Shown in pieces: positions 1 to 7,297 of a stretch of 36,177 nt of DNA. Origin of the DNA: Thioclava atlantica (GTDB lineage: Bacteria; Pseudomonadota; Alphaproteobacteria; Rhodobacterales; Rhodobacteraceae); contig NZ_AQRC01000019.1 of the NCBI RefSeq assembly GCF_000737065.1, forward strand, positions 1 through 36,177. Reading direction: 5' to 3'. Within the stretch, counting starts at the first letter, position 1, and every line of letters starts with the position of its first letter. Below the pieces are notes generated by a model. It saw only the letters and a list, made by a program, of their open reading frames with translations, made no database searches and was not told the DNA's origin. A program made the position numbers and the translations under genes.

Positions 1-60
1 GCCATCCGCGAAGGCGGCCGCACCGTCGGCGCCGGCGTCGTGTCCAAAATCATCGAGTGA
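1..60 (+). CDS. tuf: Elongation factor Tu, C-terminal end (partial, first tuf copy)
   Basis: The first 19 codons plus TGA encode a tail reading AIREGGRTVGAGVVSKIIE, the conserved C-terminus of the third beta-barrel domain of EF-Tu. EF-Tu carries aminoacyl-tRNA to the ribosomal A site in the cytoplasm. Only the end is present; the GTPase domain lies outside the window. A second tuf gene starts at the other edge of the window on the same strand. A strong terminator follows at once, so this copy ends its transcription unit here. Confidence 0.93.
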   Translation, partial: AIREGGRTVGAGVVSKIIE

Positions 61-71
61 TCGCGATCACA
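56..71. promoter_or_regulatory. CRP-like palindrome overlapping the tuf stop codon (tentative)
   Basis: The sequence AGTGATCGCGATCACA contains a perfect 14-base palindrome (57-70) with the GTGA-N6-TCAC layout of CRP-family operators. It overlaps the tuf stop codon and lies 135 bases upstream of the cytochrome start. It may be chance, because the left half is partly fixed by the EF-Tu tail and stop. There is no functional evidence. Confidence 0.25.
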
Positions 72-80
72 TCGTGACGG

Positions 81-110
81 AAAGGGCCGCTCGCACGAGC
101 GGCCCTTTTG
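81..110 (+). terminator. Rho-independent terminator of tuf
   Basis: AAAGGGCCGCTCG at 81-93 and CGAGCGGCCCTTT at 96-108 are perfect inverted repeats. They form a long GC-rich stem followed by a short T run, 20 bases after the tuf stop. This is a classic intrinsic terminator. Confidence 0.88.
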
Positions 111-127
111 CTTTGCGCCCTCACCCG

Positions 128-141
128 TTGATGCGCGTCAA
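128..141. promoter_or_regulatory. FNR/FnrL-type operator upstream of the cytochrome c gene
   Basis: TTGATGCGCGTCAA fits the FNR-family consensus TTGAY-N4-RTCAA exactly. Its centre is about 72 bases before the cytochrome start codon. A weak -10-like TCCAAT at 163-168 would place the transcription start near 175, so the box would sit near -41, the usual class II activator position. This suggests induction under low oxygen. Site and spacing are seen; regulation is inferred. Confidence 0.5.
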
Positions 142-205
142 TGCGCTTTGCTGCCGCTCCGCTCCAATGGGAGTTCGCGTGGCGTGGCATCGGAGGAGGA
201 GCATC

Positions 206-628
206 ATGAACCGGGGGATGGCGGCAACGGTCGTGCTGGGTTTGGCATGTGCAGGCGGAGCCTGGGCGGCGGATCCTATGACGATCGGTCAAATCGAATA
301 CGAAAACAGCTGCGTGCAATGTCACGGCCCCGCGGGAAAGGGCGACGGTCCGATGGCGGTGGTGCTGAAGAACGGCGCTCCGGACCTGACGCGACTGCAG
401 GCGGATAATGGCGAGGTCTTTCCGGTTTCGAAAGTCTACGCCCTGATCGCCGGGGACGGCATCACCGGCGCGCATGGCTCGCAGGAAATGCCCGCCTGGG
501 GGTTCCGCTACCGGGTGAACGCGCCCTCGATGGTCGGGCCATTCGGCACGGCAGAGGACGAACGGGCCTTCGTTCGGGGCCGTATCCTTGCGCTCATCGA
601 CTATATCGCGTCCCTTCAGGAGCAGTAA
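206..628 (+). CDS. Periplasmic c-type cytochrome (monohaem)
   Basis: The 140-residue protein has an N-terminal export signal (about residues 1-21, ending AWA before ADP), a haem-attachment motif CVQCH at residues 36-40, and an MPAWG segment whose Met95 is the likely sixth haem ligand. It is a small class I cytochrome expected to carry electrons in the periplasm. Cys15 lies in the signal region, but the preceding residues are not a good lipobox. The ATG at 206 was chosen because GGAGGAGGA at 192-200 is an excellent ribosome-binding site. The frame is open further upstream from a GTG at 74, but that would overlap the tuf terminator and put extra sequence before the signal peptide. The gene stands alone between two terminator-like or gene-free stretches, with an FNR-type box upstream. 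The electron donor and acceptor cannot be told from sequence. Confidence 0.85.
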   Translation: MNRGMAATVVLGLACAGGAWAADPMTIGQIEYENSCVQCHGPAGKGDGPMAVVLKNGAPDLTRLQADNGEVFPVSKVYALIAGDGITGAHGSQEMPAWGFRYRVNAPSMVGPFGTAEDERAFVRGRILALIDYIASLQEQ

Positions 629-772
629 CGGGATCATCTCATTGCTGGACGGGGCGGTTTGCCGCGGATGCGGTTGTCCTTTCTCGGGCGGAGCGACCGC
701 ACCGAGCGGGCTTGCCCCGCCCGGTCTGTGCGCTAGGCTGTGAGCGACCCCGATCCCACTCAACGAGCCGTG

Positions 773-1759
773 ATGACCGACAGCCCGATCCTGATTTCCC
801 ATCTGCTTTCAGGCGTCCCCGACCCCGAAGGCCCGGTTGATATCGTCGAAGCCCTGCGCGATGAGCGGCTCGCCTGGGCGCATCTCGACGGGACCCACCC
901 GAAAGCGCAGCAATGGATCCGCAAGGAGCTCGATTATCTCGACCCGCAGGCGGTCGAGGCGCTGCTCGATGTCGATACGCGGCCCCGGATGAGCGTCGTG
1001 GGCGATGGCCTTCTGGTGATCCAGCGCGCGATCAACTTCAATGCCGGCGAAAACCCCGAGGACATGGTCTCGCTGCGCATGTATCTCGACATGCAGAGAA
1101 TCCTGACGATCTCGCGCAAACGGGTCCGCGCGATCGAATGGATGGACGAGCGGTTGCGCAAGGGCGGAGGACCCACCGATCCCGGGACGTTCCTCGCGCG
1201 GATCACCGAGGATATCGTCGCCAATATCGGGGCGTTCCAGAGCGAGCTCGACGAATGCGCGGAGCGGCTGGAGGATCAGGTCTATGGCGGGCGCGGAGAC
1301 CACATGCGTCGCGACGTTCTCGATTTGCGGCTCCAGGTGATCGCGGCGCGGCGGTATCTGGTGCCCCATCGCGACGCCCTGTTACGGGTCTCGCAGGCCG
1401 CCAGTCCGGTCATCGACGAGGTCACCCGGCGCGAGATCGAGGAAGAGGCGCAGAAGATGACGCGGATCGCCGAAGACATGGAGGAGTTGCGCGATCAGGC
1501 GCAGGTTCTGCGCGAGGAGCTCTCGAGCCAGCTTTCGGACCGGGTCAACCGCAACACCTTCGTGCTTTCGGTCGTCACCGCGATCTTCCTGCCGCTCGGG
1601 TTCCTGACCGGGCTTTTCGGGGTCAATCTCGGGGGGATGCCGGGGCTCAATTCGGATACGGCATTCACCTATCTGGTCGCGAGCTGCGCGCTTCTGGTGC
1701 TCGCGCAGCTCGCCGTGATGGGGGTGTTCCACGTTTTGAACAAACGCAGGAAGCGCTAG
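773..1759 (+). CDS. zntB: ZntB/CorA-family divalent metal transporter
   Basis: The 328-residue protein has the CorA-superfamily layout: a long soluble alpha/beta and helical N-terminal part, then two membrane helices at the extreme C-terminus (around FVLSVVTAIFLPLGFLTGLF and the final 25 residues). The motif GVNLGGMPG follows the first helix. The family signature is G-[MV]-N, and GVN followed by GG-P is typical of the ZntB branch, which moves zinc rather than magnesium. Such proteins work as pentamers in the inner membrane. An upstream in-frame GTG at 740 would add 11 residues; neither start has a convincing ribosome-binding site, so the start is uncertain. The stop lies one base from the stop of the convergent DJ-1/PfpI gene. 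Metal specificity is inferred from the motif only. Confidence 0.85.
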   Translation: MTDSPILISHLLSGVPDPEGPVDIVEALRDERLAWAHLDGTHPKAQQWIRKELDYLDPQAVEALLDVDTRPRMSVVGDGLLVIQRAINFNAGENPEDMVSLRMYLDMQRILTISRKRVRAIEWMDERLRKGGGPTDPGTFLARITEDIVANIGAFQSELDECAERLEDQVYGGRGDHMRRDVLDLRLQVIAARRYLVPHRDALLRVSQAASPVIDEVTRREIEEEAQKMTRIAEDMEELRDQAQVLREELSSQLSDRVNRNTFVLSVVTAIFLPLGFLTGLFGVNLGGMPGLNSDTAFTYLVASCALLVLAQLAVMGVFHVLNKRRKR

Positions 1760-1760
1760 G

Positions 1761-2321
1761 TCACGCCGCCTCGCGCATATGCGGCCCCTCTTTGACCTCC
1801 TCGATGATCTTTGCCACGAAGGCGTCGAGATCGTCGGGGTTGCGTGAGGTAACGAGCCCCTTGTCGGTGACGACCTCGCGGTCCGCCCATTCGCCCCCGG
1901 CATTGATCACGTCGGTGCGGATCGAATGATAGGAGGTGAGCTTGCGGCCCTTCGCGATTCCGGTTTCGATCAGAAGCCAGGGGGCGTGGCAGATCGCGGC
2001 CACGACCTTGCCCTGATCGAAGAAGGCGCGAACCAGGTCGGTGGCGGCGCGCTCGACGCGCAGGAGGTCGGGATTGATCTGACCGCCGGGCAGGACGATC
2101 GCGTCGTAATCGGAGGCGTCCACATCGGCGATCTTGGCGTCCGCGGGCACGGTGCGTCCCCAGTCGGTGTGATCCCAGCCCTTGATCTCCTTGCCGTCGA
2201 GCGAGGCCACATGAACCTGCGCCCCGGCATCGCGGAGCTTCTCGAGCGGGACCATCAGTTCGGATTGCTCGAAGCCGTTGGTGGCCATGATGAGAATCTT
2301 CGCGTCAGTAATCTTCGGCAT
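1761..2321 (-). CDS. DJ-1/PfpI family protein (type 1 glutamine amidotransferase-like)
   Basis: The 186-residue protein has the DJ-1/PfpI fold signature: KILIMATNGFEQSEL near the N-terminus with the conserved acidic residue around Glu18, LPGG at 77-80, and the nucleophile elbow AAICHAPWLL with Cys111 and His112. It is closest in pattern to the PfpI/YhbO/YajL group, for which stress protection, glyoxalase or deglycase and peptidase activities have been reported; which applies here cannot be judged. The ATG at 2321 was chosen because AAGGAG lies just upstream on the minus strand; the open frame extends further, but without conserved sequence. It is convergent with the zntB-like gene. Confidence 0.87.
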   Translation of the reverse strand: MPKITDAKILIMATNGFEQSELMVPLEKLRDAGAQVHVASLDGKEIKGWDHTDWGRTVPADAKIADVDASDYDAIVLPGGQINPDLLRVERAATDLVRAFFDQGKVVAAICHAPWLLIETGIAKGRKLTSYHSIRTDVINAGGEWADREVVTDKGLVTSRNPDDLDAFVAKIIEEVKEGPHMREAA

Positions 2322-2471
2322 CGTAAACTCCTTTCCAATTCCGCGGCAAAATGCGCGGCTGTGGAGGGAAAACGAGGCGCCGCGCGGCTTCGTTCCCACA
2401 CGGTCTCTTGAAGGGGCGGACGCAAGCGGGCCTCTGCCGTGTGCTGCGCGGCGAAATCGGAAAGATCGCTC

Positions 2472-2499
2472 TTGATTTCACCCGCGCGCTGGCTTAGCA
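2472..2499 (+). promoter_or_regulatory. Candidate promoter of tRNA-Trp
   Basis: TTGATT (2472-2477) and TTAGCA (2494-2499) are separated by 16 bases. Transcription would start about 2505, roughly ten bases before the mature tRNA. Position and -35 quality are good; the -10 is weak. Confidence 0.35.
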
Positions 2500-2514
2500 C
2501 CCTCGCCACGGCCT

Positions 2515-2590
2515 AGGGGTATAGCTCAGTTGGTAGAGCATCGGTCTCCAAAACCGAGGGTCGTGGGTTCGAGTCCCTCTGCCCCTGCCA
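2515..2590 (+). tRNA. trpT: tRNA-Trp (anticodon CCA)
   Basis: It folds as a complete cloverleaf: acceptor AGGGGTA (2515-2521) with TGCCCCT (2580-2586), D stem from GCTC at 2524-2527, anticodon stem TCGGT/ACCGA around loop CTCCAAA with anticodon CCA at 2548-2550, and a T arm with GGTTCGAGT. The discriminator base is G, as expected for bacterial tRNA-Trp, and the 3' CCA is encoded. In many proteobacteria this tRNA sits directly before secE; here about 14.7 kb separates the two. Confidence 0.97.
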
Positions 2591-2636
2591 GCCGTTTCCT
2601 GAAAATTTACCGTCCCACGCGTAAGCAGGATCTGGT

Positions 2637-2660
2637 CCCGTTCGAGAACGGGCCACATTT
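2637..2660 (+). terminator. Hairpin downstream of tRNA-Trp, possible terminator
   Basis: CCCGTT (2637-2642) and AACGGG (2647-2652) form a stem with loop CGAG, followed by CCACATTT. The T run is short, so this may be a weak terminator or only an RNA structure in the leader of the next gene. Confidence 0.35.
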
Positions 2661-2686
2661 CGCATGTCGTGAGAGGGTGCCGCACC

Positions 2687-5155
2687 GTGCTGGGCAGGAT
2701 CGCGAGGATCTTCGGGCGTTACGTCGAGGCAAACCTGCGCCTCTCGTTTCCGGTGCCCCGGCAGGACGAGACGGACGAATCGCCCCTGCGGATCGAGAGG
2801 GCGGAGCTGTACCGCAACCGCCTGATCCTCGAAGGGAAGGCTAAGGTAGAAAAGATCGGATTGCGGATCGGTTCGCAGACGATCTGGTCGGCGAGAGCTG
2901 AACCTCTCGGCCAGTCTTTCCACTTCGACATACCTTACATACCTTACGCGCGTGGTCGCCCCGTCCTCGTCTTGCAGCAGCAAGGCGAGGTCACGGAACG
3001 GTTCCTCCCCGAGGTGCCGGGCTGGCGGTTGCGGCTCGCCCGTCTCAGACTCGGGCTGCGATTCGCAGCTCAGGTGATACGCCTCACCCCGCAAATCTGG
3101 CTCTGGCGGTGGCGTGGGGATGGTGTCGCCCGTCAGGCCGTGAAGGAGGCCTTGGGCCTCGCGCCACAGGTGGCCGCCTGCATGCTGCCGCACGGTCTGG
3201 TACTGCCTGCGCCGGCGCGGGGCGAGGGGGGCACCGCCAAGATCGTCCTCGTGATGCCGGTCTTCAACGCGCTCGATCTGCTGCGCGAAGCCCTGTCCCG
3301 GATCGAACGGCATACGGATCACGACTGGCATCTGATCCTCATCGAGGACGCATCCAGCGATCCGCAGGTCCGTCCCTTCCTTCGCAACTGGGCGCGCGAC
3401 TTGTCGCGCGCGCCCCGCGTCACTTTGCTCGAGAACCCGACGAATCTCGGCTTTGTCGGGTCGGTCAACCGCGGTTTTGCCCGGATACGCGCGCAATTCC
3501 CGGGCCGCTCGGTGATCCTGATCAACTCCGATGCGCTGGTGCCCGCAGGCTGGGCATCGCGGCTGATCGCGCCGTTGCGCGATCCGGCGGTGGCAAGCGT
3601 GACGCCGATGTCTGACAATGCCGAGATCCTTTCTGTTCCCATCCCCGGCGGCGGCGCCCTGCCTGTCGGTGCGGTCGACCGGATCGACGCCGCGGCGCGC
3701 CTGCTCACGCCCGAACTGACGCGCGCGGACCTGCCGACGGGGATCGGCTTCTGCATGGCGATCTCACCACGTTTTCTGGCCCGGCTGCCCGCCTTCGATC
3801 CGTGCTTCGGGAAGGGCTATGGCGAGGAGACCGACTGGTGTCAGCGCGCAGGGGTTTTGGGCGGGCGCCATGTCGGGATCGGGAACCTGTTCGTCGAGCA
3901 TCGCGGAACCCAGTCTTTCGATGTCGAACGGAAATCGAAGCTGCTCGCGCGCAACCACGCTCAGGTGCTCCGCCGCCACCCGTGCTACGAGCCGGCGCTG
4001 GCCCGTTTCCTGTCCGACGATCCGCTCGCCCCCGCACGGATGGCCCTCGCGCTCGCGGCGGCAGGGGCGGTCCAGGACGCGCCCGTGCGCCTCTGGCTCG
4101 GGCATGCGCTCGGAGGCGGGGCGGAGCGCTATCTGCGCGAACGGATCGCTGAGGAGATTGCGCGCGGACATTCGGCGGTCGTGTTGCGGGTCGGGTTGCG
4201 CCACCGCTGGCAACTGGAACTGCATCAGGCCTGCGGCACGCTGGTCGCGCGAAGTGACGATGACGAACAGATCACCCGGCTCGTGGCGCTCCTAGGCACA
4301 CGACGCGTCGTCTATTCCTGCGGCGTGAACGATCCCGACCCGATCAGTCTGCCCAAGATGCTGTTGCGGCTCTCCAAGGGGCAGGAACTGGAAGTGCTGT
4401 TTCACGACTATTACCCGATCAGCCCCTCCTATTGCCTTCTCGGCCAGGACGGCCTTTATCACGGCCCACCCCGGCCCGGCACGCCCATCGCCGCCGATCC
4501 TGCGCATCGATGGGCCGGCTTGCCGGGTGGGCTCGATGAGTGGCAGGCCGCCTGGGGGGAACTGATTTCGTCAGCGCAGCGGCTTGTCGTTTTCTCGCGC
4601 GCGTCGCGCGACATCGTCGCTCAGGTCTGGCCAGAGGCGGCAAGTCGGATCGTCATCTCGCCGCATCAAGTGCAATCCGGGGCCGCGTTGCGGAGCCCCG
4701 CTATCCGGCCTGGCGCCGCACCGCCGGTGATCGGCGTGCTCGGTAATATCGGCGCACAGAAAGGCGCTGCCATCGTCGCACGGCTCAGCCATGATTTGGC
4801 ACGGAGCGGAGCCGCCCAGCTGGTGGTGATCGGCAACCTCGATCCGCACTATCGTCTCGCGCGACCCGCGCTGGTGCACGGGAGCTACGAACCGAAGGAT
4901 CTGCCGCTCCTCGTTTCGCGCTACGGCATTACCGGCTGGCTGATCCCTTCGATCTGGCCCGAGACGTTCTCCTTCACCACCCACGAGGCGCTCGCAACGG
5001 GATTGCCGGTCGCCTGCTTCGATCTGGGCGCGCAGGCCGAGGCGGTCAGCGGGGCAGGCGCGCAAGGCATCCTGCTGCCATGTCCCGGCGTCTCGGACGA
5101 GTGCGACCTGACGCCTCTCCTGCGCGCGATGACGCGCGAAGCGATGGCGGCATGA
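2687..5155 (+). CDS. Bifunctional glycosyltransferase, GT2-type plus GT4-type
   Basis: The 822-residue protein joins two transferase domains. Residues from about 184 (KIVLVMPVFNALDLL, then LIEDASSD) to about 430 form a GT-A/GT2 domain, with NSDA in the place of the metal-binding DxD and KGYGEETDWCQRA as the acceptor/catalytic ED motif. From about residue 470 (LGGGAERYLRERI) a GT-B/GT4-like half follows, with GVLGNIGAQKGA at its nucleotide-binding domain and the SIWPETFSFTTHEALATG motif near residue 755 that carries the E-x7-E pair. The first 180 residues are not recognised. GTG at 2687 was chosen because GAGAGG at 2671-2676 is well spaced; a GTG at 2669 would add six residues. It overlaps the next gene by four bases (ATGA), which implies translational coupling. 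Two linkages of a repeat unit may be made by one polypeptide; the sugars are unknown. Confidence 0.82.
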   Translation: MLGRIARIFGRYVEANLRLSFPVPRQDETDESPLRIERAELYRNRLILEGKAKVEKIGLRIGSQTIWSARAEPLGQSFHFDIPYIPYARGRPVLVLQQQGEVTERFLPEVPGWRLRLARLRLGLRFAAQVIRLTPQIWLWRWRGDGVARQAVKEALGLAPQVAACMLPHGLVLPAPARGEGGTAKIVLVMPVFNALDLLREALSRIERHTDHDWHLILIEDASSDPQVRPFLRNWARDLSRAPRVTLLENPTNLGFVGSVNRGFARIRAQFPGRSVILINSDALVPAGWASRLIAPLRDPAVASVTPMSDNAEILSVPIPGGGALPVGAVDRIDAAARLLTPELTRADLPTGIGFCMAISPRFLARLPAFDPCFGKGYGEETDWCQRAGVLGGRHVGIGNLFVEHRGTQSFDVERKSKLLARNHAQVLRRHPCYEPALARFLSDDPLAPARMALALAAAGAVQDAPVRLWLGHALGGGAERYLRERIAEEIARGHSAVVLRVGLRHRWQLELHQACGTLVARSDDDEQITRLVALLGTRRVVYSCGVNDPDPISLPKMLLRLSKGQELEVLFHDYYPISPSYCLLGQDGLYHGPPRPGTPIAADPAHRWAGLPGGLDEWQAAWGELISSAQRLVVFSRASRDIVAQVWPEAASRIVISPHQVQSGAALRSPAIRPGAAPPVIGVLGNIGAQKGAAIVARLSHDLARSGAAQLVVIGNLDPHYRLARPALVHGSYEPKDLPLLVSRYGITGWLIPSIWPETFSFTTHEALATGLPVACFDLGAQAEAVSGAGAQGILLPCPGVSDECDLTPLLRAMTREAMAA

Positions 5156-6351
5156 GCCTGCAGCACGGCCCGGCCGCGATCCTGCATCTCGGCGCGCCCA
5201 AATGCGGGAGTTCCGCCTTGCAAGCCGCGCTGAGCGCCCAGCCCGATCTCACGGATATGCAGGGCAGGGAGCTGCGCTATGTCGCTGCGCAACCGGTTCG
5301 CGGCCGGCTGCTGCGATACCGCGGGGACTGGCTGCAACGCGCCGCTGCGTTTTCGCCCTATGGCTATGCCTCCTGGCCCGACCTCGGCCGTGAAGTATCG
5401 GCGCGCGCGCTGTTCGGAGCGTTCAGGGCAGAGCTGATGCGCGGACGGAAATCGGGCTATGTGCCGATCCTGTCGAACGAGGGTTGGATCCGCCACCCCG
5501 ACGCCTTCGCCGAGATGCTCTCGGCGCTTGGCTATCCGCCGGTCGAGGTCGCGGTCTACCTGCGGCCGCCGCTGCCATGGATGAATGCCGCTTTCTGGCA
5601 ATGGGGGGTCTGGTCCTGGCCGGGTTTCGATGAATGGCTTCGCCGGGGTCTCCGCTCCTACAGTTTTGGTGCAGACCTGCGTCGCTGGGCGCGTATTCCC
5701 AACCTTCGCCTGCATGTGTCGCCGGCCCGAGATGTGGTGGCTCAGTTCGCCGCGGATTTCGGAATCGTCCTGCCCCCTGCCGGATTGCGCCATCGCGCCG
5801 CCCCGCCTGCGCTGATCGGTTTTCTTCTGCGCAATCGTCGTTTCCGGCGCGACGGTCACGACGCCGCGCTGGAATTCGTCCTGCAGCGGTGGCTGCCCGA
5901 TCGCTTCCCGCAAAGGCCCTGGGCCATCGAGCCTCATCATCTGGGCCGCCTCGCCGCGCTGACCCGCGACAACCGCCGGGAGCTCGAAACCTGCCTGCCT
6001 TCCGATATCTGTGCGGCGCTCTTCGATGACCCGCTCTGGCAGCGAGAGTGCCCTTTTCTCCCGCAGATCGAGAGCGGGCCGAGCCCTCTCGACAGCCGCG
6101 ATGATCTGAATGCGCTCCTGATCGAGCTCGACGCCGCACTTGAGAAAGCCGCGCGGAGCGAAGGCGAAAGGACGCTCCGGCGCGTTTCTTCGCCCAAGGA
6201 GGCGGGTTCTCTTTCGATGCTCGACAGGGAGGTTGCGACGCGGATCGAGGCGCTGACCCGAAGCGACCGCGTACTCCGACGGCGTTGGGCCTGGTCCGGG
6301 CCCGCCGGTCTCAATGCCCGCGCGGCGGCCATCCTTGCGCTCCAGCCCTAG
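5152..6351 (+). CDS. Sulfotransferase-like protein
   Basis: The 399-residue protein begins with HLGAPKCGSSALQAAL at residues 12-27. This matches the 5'-phosphosulfate-binding loop (PKxGTT/S) of PAPS-dependent sulfotransferases. VYLRPPLPWMNAAF further on resembles the position of the 3'-phosphate-binding Arg region. The rest is divergent, and the C-terminal 60 residues are charged and unlike the family. It starts inside the stop of the GT2-GT4 gene (ATGA overlap) and is presumably co-transcribed with it, so sulfation of the polysaccharide is a reasonable inference. Its stop codon overlaps, within the four bases CTAG, the stop of the convergent kpsM-type gene. An alternative is a nucleotide-binding protein with another group as donor; activity is not shown. 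Confidence 0.62.
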   Translation: MSLQHGPAAILHLGAPKCGSSALQAALSAQPDLTDMQGRELRYVAAQPVRGRLLRYRGDWLQRAAAFSPYGYASWPDLGREVSARALFGAFRAELMRGRKSGYVPILSNEGWIRHPDAFAEMLSALGYPPVEVAVYLRPPLPWMNAAFWQWGVWSWPGFDEWLRRGLRSYSFGADLRRWARIPNLRLHVSPARDVVAQFAADFGIVLPPAGLRHRAAPPALIGFLLRNRRFRRDGHDAALEFVLQRWLPDRFPQRPWAIEPHHLGRLAALTRDNRRELETCLPSDICAALFDDPLWQRECPFLPQIESGPSPLDSRDDLNALLIELDAALEKAARSEGERTLRRVSSPKEAGSLSMLDREVATRIEALTRSDRVLRRRWAWSGPAGLNARAAAILALQP

Positions 6352-7166
6352 CGGGCCAGAAGGTCTCGGTAAGTGCGTCCGAGAAAGAGGAGGCCGAGCA
6401 AAAGACAGACGAGCGCGACCCCGACCACGTAGGGCTGGGAAATGTAGTCTGGTCGGTACGTGCCATAGAAACCCGCGCGCAGCCGCCCGATGACGTGGAT
6501 GAGCGGGTTGAACCAGAGCCAGTCCGCAATCCAGCGCGGAAGGCTGTCGATCAGGAAGAAGATGCCCGAAATCAGGAACATCGGTCGCATGATGATCGAC
6601 CAGACGTGCTGCCAGAGCGGGAAGCGCAAAAACAGATAGGCGTTGAGAACGCCGACGCCGAGCGCAAGGAGCGCTGCGAGCCCGTAAGCCTCGAGGATGA
6701 TGACGGGATCGGGCGTGGTGCGGGTCTCGAACAGGAGGATGCATCCGCCCAGCACGACGTAGGAGACGACGATCTTCGTCAAGGTGTTGAGTGCGAACCG
6801 CGCGATCAGCGCGTCCAGAAAATTCACCGCAGGATAGGCCAACAGCGCTCGGGAATAATTCAGCGCATTGGCGACCTTACCCTGAACGTCCGAGAACAGC
6901 ATGAAGGGCAGCAGGCCCGTCGCGTAGAAGAGGGGGAAATTCACTCCGAGCGGGGGGGCGTGAAAGGTCAGGGCAAAGACAAGGGAGAGCAGCGCGATGC
7001 CGCCGATCGGCTCGAGAATCGCCCAGACATATCCGCCCGGAGATCGTCCATAGGTTGCAGACATTTCGCGCAGGACCAGAGCCAGGATGGCGCGCAAGGC
7101 GGGACGCGCGCGCCGGACGCGGGCGCGTGGGGGAGCTTCCGAAGCGGGGGATGGAGGGCGCGCCAT
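6348..7166 (-). CDS. kpsM: Polysaccharide ABC exporter, membrane permease (KpsM/Wzm type)
   Basis: The 272-residue integral membrane protein has about six hydrophobic segments and the amphipathic N-terminal motif REMSATYGRSPGGYVWAILEP, the YG...G-W-EP pattern of ABC-2 exporter permeases for capsule and O-antigen. It should pair with the KpsT-type ATPase encoded at 8556 to move the finished chain across the inner membrane. The gene is on the opposite strand from its partner genes, which start divergently about 130 bases away, whereas kpsM and kpsT are usually adjacent and co-directional. The start at 7166 agrees with the position of the first membrane helix; no strong ribosome-binding site was identified. 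Confidence 0.88.
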   Translation of the reverse strand: MARPPSPASEAPPRARVRRARPALRAILALVLREMSATYGRSPGGYVWAILEPIGGIALLSLVFALTFHAPPLGVNFPLFYATGLLPFMLFSDVQGKVANALNYSRALLAYPAVNFLDALIARFALNTLTKIVVSYVVLGGCILLFETRTTPDPVIILEAYGLAALLALGVGVLNAYLFLRFPLWQHVWSIIMRPMFLISGIFFLIDSLPRWIADWLWFNPLIHVIGRLRAGFYGTYRPDYISQPYVVGVALVCLLLGLLFLGRTYRDLLAR

Positions 7167-7297
7167 GCCGTCGTTCTCTCTTAACCTAACCGCAATCCGG
7201 ATCGTCTTTAATGACCTCGAACGAGGATCTGGCCGAGCCGACTCTGACGCTGATCTTGCGGCGGATGGCCCGCAAAAACAAGGAGGAAGGCCTTTCC

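Noticed and set aside
74-205. Longer cytochrome start at a GTG
   Set aside because: It overlaps the tuf terminator and the FNR box and would bury the signal peptide; the ATG at 206 has a far better ribosome-binding site.
2566-2590. Possible island attachment site formed by the tRNA-Trp 3' end
   Set aside because: No second copy of this end was found by eye near 17100-17310 or elsewhere in the block, and no integrase gene is present.
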